NCBI RefSeq assembly: GCF_023028345.1 | Contig: NZ_CP095487.1 | Coordinates: 3,472,001 to 3,536,000 of the forward strand | Reading direction: 5' to 3' | Source of the DNA: Halorientalis marina | Lineage (GTDB): Archaea; Halobacteriota; Halobacteria; Halobacteriales; Haloarculaceae | Length of the DNA stretch: 64,000 bases | Shown here: positions 1 to 5,924 of the stretch, piece by piece | Numbering within the stretch: the stretch's first letter is position 1 | Layout of the letters: the number at the start of each line of letters is the position of its first letter | Position numbers and translations under genes: made by a program | The notes under the pieces: model-generated | What the model was told of the DNA's origin: nothing | Seen by the model: the letters and a program-made list of their open reading frames with translations, nothing else | Databases searched by the model: none

Positions 1-61
1 CATGGCTCACATTCATCAAACAGTCAGAACATACATCCGACAATAATCTCAAACCACAATC

Positions 62-337
62 ATGACACAGTGCCCCGAATGTGGCGACGACACAAGCCTC
101 TACGAGTGTGGTGAGTGTGGTGTCGATCATTGTGTTGACTGTCGCCTGCCCGATGAACACACCTGCGAGCCGCCAGAAACAACGACTGAGGCAGACGGCC
201 GGACGGCGATTCTAGGACTCTCTGGTAAACAGTGGGGTGCCGTAGTCGTTCTATGGTTTGCTACGGTCGGGAGTAACCCTGATATTACGACCGCAGCAGG
301 AATGGTCGTGCCTTTGTCGGTTCTCTGGCCGTTGTGA
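62..337 (+). CDS. AN1-like zinc-finger membrane protein, probably frameshifted
   Basis: The N-terminus carries a dense Cys/His set (C4, C7, C16, C19, C24, C27, H33, C35) spaced like an AN1-type zinc finger. A hydrophobic stretch follows (about residues 59-91) and the frame then stops at 337. A second reading frame running through the stop, from about 304 to the TAA at 427-429, encodes a convincing second membrane helix and a polar tail. The intact protein was therefore probably about 120 residues with two membrane helices, and a single-base indel near 305-335 broke it. The next gene starts 3 bp after that second frame ends, as expected if 429 was the original stop. Function is unknown. Confidence 0.55.
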   Translation: MTQCPECGDDTSLYECGECGVDHCVDCRLPDEHTCEPPETTTEADGRTAILGLSGKQWGAVVVLWFATVGSNPDITTAAGMVVPLSVLWPL

Positions 338-431
338 TTGCAGTTACCGGACTGTGGGTGAAAGTCCGACCGAACAGTGGCGATGAACAGACCGCAGACG
401 ACACGACCGCAACGAAAGCGAGTGAGTAATA

Positions 432-797
432 ATGAGCAACGAAAACAAAATCCCGACGTTGATGGTTTGTACGCCTGGAATCACGGCGAAACGGTTTACG
501 CGCGATCCAATCGGCACCGAAGGTGAGTTTTCGCCCGGTGACGACCGAGTGAACCCATACCGTTCGGTTGATGAACGCGAAGAGGTTGAACGGGTGAAAG
601 CCAAGCGCGACCGTCAAGAGAAGCGTGGCCCGCAACGAGACGACGTAATCAGCACACCGTTCGCAGAGAACAGCGGCAACGATCTCGTGAAAGTCCCCAT
701 CGAGGACCCAACAGCAGACCCGGACCCATTCGCGTTTGACGACGTGAGCTTTGGCAATATGCAACTGCCGGGCCTTGGCGACGGGCCACGCTTCTGA
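432..797 (+). CDS. Hypothetical protein of the integrated element
   Basis: This is a 121-residue hydrophilic protein with no membrane segment and no family I recognise. The middle is charged and probably helical (residues about 45-75, rich in E, R, K and D) and the C-terminal third is acidic and rich in proline and phenylalanine. It begins 3 bp after the apparent original stop of the preceding zinc-finger membrane gene, so the two were probably co-transcribed. No gene follows on this strand for about 3.7 kb. Codon use is less GC-biased than in the chromosomal genes after 9.7 kb, which fits membership of the integrated element. It could be a structural or regulatory protein; nothing in the sequence decides this. 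Confidence 0.5.
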   Translation: MSNENKIPTLMVCTPGITAKRFTRDPIGTEGEFSPGDDRVNPYRSVDEREEVERVKAKRDRQEKRGPQRDDVISTPFAENSGNDLVKVPIEDPTADPDPFAFDDVSFGNMQLPGLGDGPRF

Positions 798-1445
798 ATC
801 CTATTCTACGGCGGATTGTATCGACAAAACCCCTACCCCTGACGTAGACAATTCGGCACGAACGGCATTGTGTCTGTGCGATATTCGGCAGAAACGGTCT
901 GCTGGATATAGGTACGTGCATGGTACGATAGCACACCATACCCGTGTGTCCCCTCCCCCCTATCACGCATTGTACGATAGACCAGTAGGGGCGTGTGTGT
1001 TGTGTGTGTGAACAGCGACACTCTACAGCTATGTTGCCTGTCGACAGAAAGCGTGTGACGGCGAAGAGGACACCGTATGGCTGACGAAGGTTGTGGGGCG
1101 GTGCCCATCTATCTATACTGTCTGGCAATCCTAGAGTCTTTGGTGAGTCCGAGGGCAGTGAGTCGATACTGTTAGTCTCTATTCAGTCAGACTCTCCTGC
1201 GTGACTATCTTGTTTACCTCTCTGCCTTTGCTAACTAACGTCGGTGCGAACCTGTCACGTCGTGCGGTTCACACAGACAGCACGTTAGCCACGACTCTCC
1301 TGCTGGAAAGAGAGGACCGCTGTAAACCTCGCGTGTATATATTATATGCCGTAGCCGTTTACAGCGACAGCAGTAACCACAGACGCCGTGAGTCTATGGG
1401 CGTATTGAGATATGGATAGGGACGCTACTACTTACTAAGGCCGTT

Positions 1446-1458
1446 GCGCGTTAGTACG
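1446..1458 (+). repeat. Iteron-like 13-bp repeat, copy 1
   Basis: Exact copy of GCGCGTTAGTACG. It starts 57 bp before copy 2 and lacks the downstream GTCATGCGATT block found with copies 2 and 3. Possible initiator-binding site. Confidence 0.6.
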
Positions 1459-1502
1459 TAGGTACACTGTTGCCCTGAATGAATGAACCCTCAGTTCCTA
1501 CC

Positions 1503-1566
1503 GCGCGTTAGTACGAATGTGTAGGTTGCTTCTTTCACCGTCCATCCTTGGTGCCGTCATGCGATT
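1503..1566 (+). repeat. Composite direct repeat, copy 2
   Basis: The block starts with the 13-mer GCGCGTTAGTACG followed by AAYGT, has a divergent middle of about 35 bp, and ends with GTCATGCGATT at 1556-1566. It recurs 113-114 bp downstream (1616-1680). In this copy the ATG inside the terminal box reads M-R-L-stop, so the box is unlikely to be conserved for coding reasons. Confidence 0.6.
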
Positions 1567-1615
1567 GTAGCCACAACGATGAAAGCCACTCAACAACGAT
1601 CCTCGACGACAGTAC

Positions 1616-1680
1616 GCGCGTTAGTACGAACGTATATCGCTGGTTGTTGTTGGCTTTCGTCCCTATGCAGTCATGCGATT
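1616..1680 (+). repeat. Composite direct repeat, copy 3
   Basis: Same layout as 1503-1566: GCGCGTTAGTACG, AACGT, a divergent middle, then GTCATGCGATT at 1670-1680. Conservation of both ends with a diverged centre looks like two protein-binding boxes at fixed spacing, for example iterons or a partition site. Confidence 0.6.
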
Positions 1681-2096
1681 AGTCCAAAGCCATAGCAACG
1701 AGGGACAGCTGACGATCTACAGCGAAGAGAAACAGGAACCATTCGCCGTTGCACCCCCTCTACCACAATTAGAATCGGATTTGGCTCTTCGCGCGATAAC
1801 GGGCGTATGTACGCCCCTGCCGGTAGTTGTTTGTGGTTATTTTCGATTTTCCCCATGCGCGTTGGGTACAGTACCGTACATGGTTCTCTCTGTCTTTTTT
1901 CTTGATTATGTTATGATGTAGTGTCTTAGGCGTTCTCTGTGTCCTTTAGCATAGTTGCCTGTGCTATCCTTTAGTAGGGTGTCTGTCGTGGTGATTCAGT
2001 GGCTGTTATGCCTCTGGCCCGTCGTTCGTGCGTTGTATCGGGTGTAGAACAGTCGCCTAAGCGTCTATCTTGTCAATTCATACCCGCTTTCGGTGG

Positions 2097-2567
2097 TCAA
2101 AAGGTGCCATCCTGCCAATAGTCGTCGGTATCTGTGGTGTGTGACTGCCGTGAGTGTGTGTCTTGGCTACTCTCCCCTGAAATCATACCCGAATCGTCAT
2201 GCTCATGGTCACACTCAAAACGAAGTTGCACACCGCTCGGGAGTGATGGGATTGAGGCACTGTCCCTGTTATCCACGTCGAGATAGTCCCACACGTCAAG
2301 CACAGTATCACAGTCCGGGCAGTACCATTTGCCTTCGGGTAGTTCAAACCAGTGACCTTTGCTATCTTCGGCTTCGTCGTGTAGTTCTCCCCCACAGTCC
2401 GGGCAGTCGGTGACGTTCTGTTGTAGCACATCCAGGTAGGCGGCGACAACCTCGACTGCCCGATGAAAGCCCCGTGGCTCTTTGCCATTCAATTCAGTTG
2501 CTATGTCCATCAAACGATTCTTGTTTTCGTAGGTGGTTCGCGCCCTGAAGTTACGGTTTCGGGTCAT
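2097..2567 (-). CDS. Zinc-ribbon protein of the element, leftward operon
   Basis: This 156-residue protein has a basic N-terminal half (residues 1-50) that may form a small helical DNA-binding unit. A zinc ribbon follows, with two C-P-D-C pairs about 30 residues apart (near residues 55-58 and 83-86). The C-terminus is acidic and rich in S, H and D, and probably disordered. It is the last gene of the leftward operon: its ATG overlaps the TGA of the upstream two-helix membrane gene by 4 bp, implying translational coupling. Function is unknown; a nucleic-acid-binding role is inferred from the ribbon only. Confidence 0.6.
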   Translation of the reverse strand: MTRNRNFRARTTYENKNRLMDIATELNGKEPRGFHRAVEVVAAYLDVLQQNVTDCPDCGGELHDEAEDSKGHWFELPEGKWYCPDCDTVLDVWDYLDVDNRDSASIPSLPSGVQLRFECDHEHDDSGMISGESSQDTHSRQSHTTDTDDYWQDGTF

Positions 2568-2800
2568 TGGCTTAGAAGAATTGCGGCGATTGCCAGCAGT
2601 ACGATCACTCCGGCGACAGCAGCGGCGACGAATCCACCACTGAAAGACGACGACAACCCGTTACTGGCGGTACTGTTGGTTATCGAGGGTGCCGATTCGA
2701 TAGGTGGGTCAACGAGCACGTATCCGATAGCGCCGGCTACAACAGTCACACCACCACCGAACAGGATTCTTGCCCCGAGTGAGTCCCCACGTCCGCTCAT
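2564..2800 (-). CDS. Small two-helix membrane protein
   Basis: The protein has 78 residues and two hydrophobic helices: about residues 10-30, and a stronger one near the C-terminus (about 55-77) rich in A, V, I and L. A Ser/Asn/Thr-rich loop separates them. The start ATG at 2800 overlaps the stop of the upstream 49-residue zinc-ribbon gene by 4 bp, and its own stop overlaps the next start, so it sits in the middle of a coupled operon. Small two-helix proteins are common in haloarchaeal plasmids and viruses, but I recognise no specific family. Confidence 0.6.
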   Translation of the reverse strand: MSGRGDSLGARILFGGGVTVVAGAIGYVLVDPPIESAPSITNSTASNGLSSSFSGGFVAAAVAGVIVLLAIAAILLSQ

Positions 2801-2946
2801 GTTTTCTTCTCTCTCGCTCTGCCGCTTCCGTCACGCTTCATATCAGGGCATGACGGACACGCTTTGGGACGGTCGACACCGGACGGCACGAACACCCGCA
2901 CGTAGTTCTCAGTGACGTGCGACCCACAGTTATCACACTCAGGCAT
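2797..2946 (-). CDS. 49-residue zinc-ribbon microprotein (DUF7563-like)
   Basis: This short frame starts at ATG 2946 and ends at TGA 2797. It has an N-terminal C4-x2-C7 pair followed by G-S-H-V-T and a second pair, C30-x2-C33, then a basic tail. The pattern resembles the small haloarchaeal zinc-finger family I know as DUF7563, whose members begin with a CxxCGSHVT motif. It overlaps the upstream gene by 8 bp and the downstream gene by 4 bp, which supports real translation. Probable role: a small nucleic-acid- or protein-binding zinc finger. Family assignment is from memory of the motif. Confidence 0.65.
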   Translation of the reverse strand: MPECDNCGSHVTENYVRVFVPSGVDRPKACPSCPDMKRDGSGRAREKKT

Positions 2947-3202
2947 CCCTATCACCGTATGGGTTCCCGCCGTTCATCTTTGCACAACTCCCACAGAAAC
3001 TTGTGTTTCTCCGCCTGTTGAATTTCTCTAGCGACGTGGCCCGCAGAATCCGGGCGTTGATTGCGCAGAGAGTGGTGAAATCACCGTTTTCGGTTTCTTT
3101 TGGGATATGCCAGATGTTGTTGCCGGCAGTGGCAAACAGCACTGTCTTCTCGCTGTTTTCGACCTTCTCGGCAGGAACGGTATTGTGCTGTTGGTGGCTC
3201 AT
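2939..3202 (-). CDS. Hypothetical element protein with Cys pairs
   Basis: This 87-residue protein is basic towards its C-terminus, with a run of Arg/Asn around residues 60-67. A C-x2-C pair (CGSC, about residues 70-73) and an isolated Cys near residue 44 might form a metal site. Its ATG at 3202 overlaps the upstream gene by 4 bp, and its end overlaps the following zinc-ribbon microprotein by 8 bp, so it belongs to the coupled leftward operon. I recognise no family. Confidence 0.55.
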   Translation of the reverse strand: MSHQQHNTVPAEKVENSEKTVLFATAGNNIWHIPKETENGDFTTLCAINARILRATSLEKFNRRRNTSFCGSCAKMNGGNPYGDRDA

Positions 3203-3534
3203 TGTTTCTCACCGTTCAAATCCCAGTCATCGGTCATCTGAAACCCGTTGTACGCGCCGCAGGCCGTTTTCAGGACACATTCAAGAGTTACGTCCTTTGG
3301 CGAAACGTCATGATCTCGTGCGATAGCTTCCCGTGTCTGTCGGATTCTCTTATCTTCGTCAAACGACAGTAGCCCGTTGTTGAAGGCTTCGAGGGCTGCA
3401 CCGACAACATCCGGCCGAGAGAGTTCATCCGGTGCAACGTCACGGTCCTGTGCGACTTTCTCCCGCGCCTGCTCGAATTGTTCAATGTGCTCTTCGCGTT
3501 TGAGGGTAAGATACACACCTTCTGTTTCGCTCAT
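3199..3534 (-). CDS. Hypothetical acidic helical protein
   Basis: This 111-residue protein contains two similar helical segments. Residues about 20-50 include an R-D-x-A-P-D-E-L stretch, and residues about 65-95 include R-D-H-D-V-S-P-K-D-V, each followed by a predicted helix. This looks like an internal duplication and may indicate two copies of a small fold, possibly ribbon-helix-helix or helix-turn-helix related. The start overlaps the stop of the membrane-anchored regulator (3531-3534, ATGA), so the two are translationally coupled and may work together. No function is recognised. Confidence 0.55.
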   Translation of the reverse strand: MSETEGVYLTLKREEHIEQFEQAREKVAQDRDVAPDELSRPDVVGAALEAFNNGLLSFDEDKRIRQTREAIARDHDVSPKDVTLECVLKTACGAYNGFQMTDDWDLNGEKQ

Positions 3535-4286
3535 GCGGTTTCACCTCCGAAGAACCACGACAGAAGCCGTGCCGGGGCACCGATGGCACCGCCCGCGTGG
3601 GCCAGTGTTGCGACGAGTCCAGCAATCCCAGTCGCGTAGGACAATGCTAGCAGAGCGTTACCAGCAGTAGCGGACGTGTAGAGGCTGAGTGCTAGCCACG
3701 TTCCGAACGTGACTATGACGACAATTCCACTACCAAGAACGCCCATGTAGATAGCACCTGGAATACTGACGGTCATTTCGGAGGTGTCAATAACCGGCCG
3801 CCCGCCAGTGACCCGATTACGGGCACTTTTGTACGTTTTCCAGCCGATGAAAGCCAGTAGAATAACCAGCATAGCAGCGGGTATGCTCATATTGCCACGA
3901 TCCCCGGACAGTCGAGATAGTAGCCCGGCAGTGTTGTTCGTGGGTTCAGGCTCTTCGGGTCCATCATAGTCCGCTGGCGCGTCACGTGGTTGTGTTTGCA
4001 TACCGCCTGAAGCGGGTGCTCCCGTGTCGGCAGGCTCCGCAGGACCAACGTACCACCCGACACTTTTCCCACGGCCACGCCCGACTTCGAACTTATTGAT
4101 CTTCCCTTCGCTCTCCAAGCTGTCTAACCGCCGGTAGACAGTTTTTCGGTCATACTCGACTTCGTGCGCTTCCTCGATCTCGTCTTTAATCGTGGATGTT
4201 GACGGGTACACGTCCCCCTGCGGCCACTCCTCCACCGCGGCAACGAAATCATCATCATCCACATCCGCATTACGCCCACGTGCCAT
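3531..4286 (-). CDS. Membrane-anchored winged-helix regulator
   Basis: I chose ATG 4286 (251 residues); a longer frame to 4340 would read through the operator-like box. Residues about 8-75 form a winged helix: a D-R-K-T-V-Y-R-R-L recognition-helix-like segment, then a Gly/Arg-rich wing. A Pro/Thr/Glu linker (about 80-125) leads to three hydrophobic helices (about 131-151, 172-200, 207-235). DNA binding at the N-terminus and a membrane domain at the C-terminus suggest a one-component regulator that senses the membrane or a membrane protein. It heads the leftward operon. Three operator-like boxes lie in the divergent promoter region directly upstream, so autoregulation is likely. The architecture is seen; the sensing role is inferred. 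Confidence 0.65.
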   Translation of the reverse strand: MARGRNADVDDDDFVAAVEEWPQGDVYPSTSTIKDEIEEAHEVEYDRKTVYRRLDSLESEGKINKFEVGRGRGKSVGWYVGPAEPADTGAPASGGMQTQPRDAPADYDGPEEPEPTNNTAGLLSRLSGDRGNMSIPAAMLVILLAFIGWKTYKSARNRVTGGRPVIDTSEMTVSIPGAIYMGVLGSGIVVIVTFGTWLALSLYTSATAGNALLALSYATGIAGLVATLAHAGGAIGAPARLLSWFFGGETA

Positions 4287-4287
4287 A

Positions 4288-4397
4288 TGTCCCACTTGGA
4301 TAGCCGCAAACTTAGTCTTTACCCACGTGGTGCATATCATCTATTATAACCTTGAATAATGTCCCAAGTGACGGTATATGTTTATGTCCCACTTGGT
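4288..4397. promoter_or_regulatory. Three operator-like boxes in the divergent promoter region
   Basis: TGTCCCACTTGG occurs at 4288-4299 and again at 4385-4396. A related box at 4360-4370 reads TGTCCCAAGTG, in which CCAAGTG is the reverse complement of CACTTGG. The boxes bracket TATA-like sequences for both strands (TTATAA near 4345 for the leftward operon; TTATATA near 4400 rightward). Likely binding sites for the winged-helix protein starting at 4286. Confidence 0.55.
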
Positions 4398-4504
4398 CTT
4401 ATATAGGGGTAAGAACGCTGCCGTGGCTACGCGAGATTGAGTCGGTCGGGGGAGAAAAGCCCCAACCAGTGTGTTGGTACACTCTGGTTTTGGCGGGGCA
4501 GTAG

Positions 4505-4511
4505 TATAAAA
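4505..4511 (+). promoter_or_regulatory. TATA element for the rightward replication operon
   Basis: TATAAAA lies 66 bp before the first start codon (4577), placing transcription initiation near 4535 and leaving a leader of about 40 nt. A GCGCACG/CGTGTGC imperfect inverted repeat follows it. Confidence 0.4.
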
Positions 4512-4576
4512 CCGCGCACGTTTCGACGTGTGCGGGGCGTTACGGCGCGTTCGATAACTAGCCACCCTTTCCACAA

Positions 4577-4774
4577 ATGGCGACGAACGACCGCAACGCC
4601 CCTGCAAAAGAGGGGCGCACGAAGCGAGGTAAAGATACCGAACCAAACCGCGATAGCTTGGCGTTTTACGCCGAGAAAGCGCCCGAAGGCACGTCTACTA
4701 CGGCGATCATTGGCGCGTACCATAGCGACAAACGCGCCAGTGAAATTGAGGACTGGGGGGAGTACGATGCTTGA
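4577..4774 (+). CDS. Hypothetical basic protein heading the replication arm
   Basis: This 65-residue protein has a very basic N-terminal third (residues 1-25, rich in R, K and N) and a more structured acidic second half. It is the first gene of the rightward operon, following the TATA element at 4505. Its last 8 bp overlap the start of the next 40-codon ORF. I recognise no family. The charge pattern would suit a small nucleic-acid-associated protein, but that is a guess. Confidence 0.5.
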   Translation: MATNDRNAPAKEGRTKRGKDTEPNRDSLAFYAEKAPEGTSTTAIIGAYHSDKRASEIEDWGEYDA

Positions 4775-4889
4775 GGTTGAAAAGCTGGCTCAGGACGATC
4801 CCGAAGCCGTCCGAGAGTTCGCCCACGGCTGTCCGAATCCGCTCAAGAGTCACCTGCTGGCGATTGTTGACGATGTGGAGGGTTCGTAA
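4767..4889 (+). CDS. 40-residue microprotein
   Basis: The frame runs from ATG 4767 to TAA 4887-4889 and encodes a compact acidic protein with helix-favouring composition. It overlaps the upstream gene by 8 bp, and its stop shares one base with the next ATG (TAATG). Such tight chaining over successive short frames is the main evidence that it is translated. No family or function is recognised. Confidence 0.5.
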   Translation: MLEVEKLAQDDPEAVREFAHGCPNPLKSHLLAIVDDVEGS

Positions 4890-5038
4890 TGCTCGGGAAA
4901 CGAGCGAACTACAAGTGCCCTTCCTGTGGCAGTTTGTCAATTTTCCGGGAAGTGGGGCGGCTGTTCATCTGTTTGGACTGCCGAACACCGACGTTGGAAC
5001 GGCCCGGCCGTCCCCGTGATAGGTGGTGGTCAGGATGA
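4889..5038 (+). CDS. 49-residue zinc-ribbon microprotein
   Basis: The protein has C10-x2-C13 and C28-x2-C31 knuckles separated by about 15 residues, the layout of a rubredoxin-like or transcription-factor-type zinc ribbon, followed by an Arg/Pro-rich tail. It starts on the last base of the previous stop codon and ends with a 4-bp ATGA overlap into the next ORF. Its place just ahead of the zinc-ribbon/winged-helix protein and the primase-helicase suggests a replication or transcription accessory role. Function is unproven. Confidence 0.6.
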   Translation: MLGKRANYKCPSCGSLSIFREVGRLFICLDCRTPTLERPGRPRDRWWSG

Positions 5039-5127
5039 ATTGGTGCTGGCCCGAGAGTTCGCCGTCGACCGGCTGGCGCGACGTGGCGCGGATCATGGCC
5101 GCGACCCAGGGGGTGAGCCACCGATGA
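5035..5127 (+). CDS. 30-residue linking ORF
   Basis: ATG 5035 to TGA 5125-5127 gives 30 residues, including three Trp and one Cys. It overlaps both neighbours by exactly 4 bp (ATGA), filling the only gap between two better-supported genes. It may be a real microprotein or may serve mainly to carry ribosomes to the next start. There is no homology to cite. Confidence 0.35.
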   Translation: MNWCWPESSPSTGWRDVARIMAATQGVSHR

Positions 5128-5924
5128 ACCAGTTAACATTAGCGGATATTAACGCTAGTTCACTATCGAACTACGTTACCTGGGTCTACAACGATAACGC
5201 CGGTCACGGTGAGATACAGCCATACGCACACTCAAACGAGGACTGGATAGCTACCTGTTCGGACTGTGGCACGCGGGTTGATTCAGTCATTGACACACGT
5301 TCTGACTGGGATGGTGGCATTGTGAGTGGTGTCGAGAGCGAGATAGACGATGGTGTTTATCGCTACGAACACGCCGACACTCCCATCTGCCGTGATTGTG
5401 TCGAGCGGACCACCAGCAGTTGGGGCGGATGGGAAACTCACGAAGCGGACCACGAAACGGTGGTTAGCAAGTACGGTAAGAATCCGTCCGAAACAGTCCT
5501 TGAGCTAGGGAAGATGCAACGGGCGGTGTTGCTGGCAATGCTGGATCATTGGGACGGGTCGCACCCTAGCGAATTTGAAGGATGGGTGAAACGAGTTGAT
5601 GTAACCCGACAAATCGCTAGTGCGGACTACCATTCAGCAACGTCGACCAATTCGTTGTATGCCAGTGTGTCCCGCGCGGTTCACTCTCTGATTGACCGTG
5701 GGCTGCTGACAGGCGCTTATCGGGCGTGGCACACCTATCATGGCGACAGTCCACCGATGAACGCCCACGAGGATCAACCTTGGTCGGGCGACCAGGGCGA
5801 CAGTCCATTTGACGGCAACCAGAACGATAACCCGACTATCGAGAAGGTCCGGCTACGGATGGATGGGCTACGCGCTGGTGCGTTAATATCAGAGTATCTT
5901 AACGGAGGTGCTACGCCGCGATGA
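5124..5924 (+). CDS. Zinc-ribbon/winged-helix protein preceding the primase-helicase
   Basis: I chose ATG 5124 (266 residues) because it makes the same ATGA overlap with the upstream ORF seen throughout the operon; a longer frame from 4926 would overlap two other genes. Residues C45, C48, C89 and C92 form two C-x2-C knuckles around a Trp/Asp-rich insert. Residues about 128-200 look like a winged helix (helix, T-R-Q-I-A turn, helix, R-G-L-L wing). The C-terminus is polar. Placement directly before the replication gene, with a 4-bp overlap, suggests an origin-binding or accessory initiator protein. The function is inferred. Confidence 0.6.
   Translation: MNQLTLADINASSLSNYVTWVYNDNAGHGEIQPYAHSNEDWIATCSDCGTRVDSVIDTRSDWDGGIVSGVESEIDDGVYRYEHADTPICRDCVERTTSSWGGWETHEADHETVVSKYGKNPSETVLELGKMQRAVLLAMLDHWDGSHPSEFEGWVKRVDVTRQIASADYHSATSTNSLYASVSRAVHSLIDRGLLTGAYRAWHTYHGDSPPMNAHEDQPWSGDQGDSPFDGNQNDNPTIEKVRLRMDGLRAGALISEYLNGGATPR

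Larger units (their letters stand above)
798..2096. other. Gene-poor AT-rich stretch with direct repeats; possible replication origin
   Basis: No convincing gene lies here, although six frames contain short ORFs. The best candidate is an 82-codon frame from ATG 1673, whose first half is hydrophilic and second half hydrophobic; its start lies inside a repeated block, and I do not call it a gene. The notable content is three direct copies of GCGCGTTAGTACG (1446, 1503, 1616), two of them part of a longer duplicated block. There is also a GT-rich run (about 985-1010) and a repeated GTACGATAG (about 920 and 972). Iteron-like repeats in a gene-free tract of an element that carries its own primase-helicase suggest an origin or partition site. 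This is inference. Confidence 0.45.

Noticed and set aside
921-1012. CRISPR-like or short tandem repeats in the GT-rich tract
   Set aside because: The repeats are dinucleotide-like and irregular, with no spacer/repeat periodicity.
1673-1921. 82-codon frame in the repeat region
   Set aside because: Its start lies inside a repeated box, the second half is Cys/Pro/Val-rich in an unconvincing way, and no promoter or overlap supports it.
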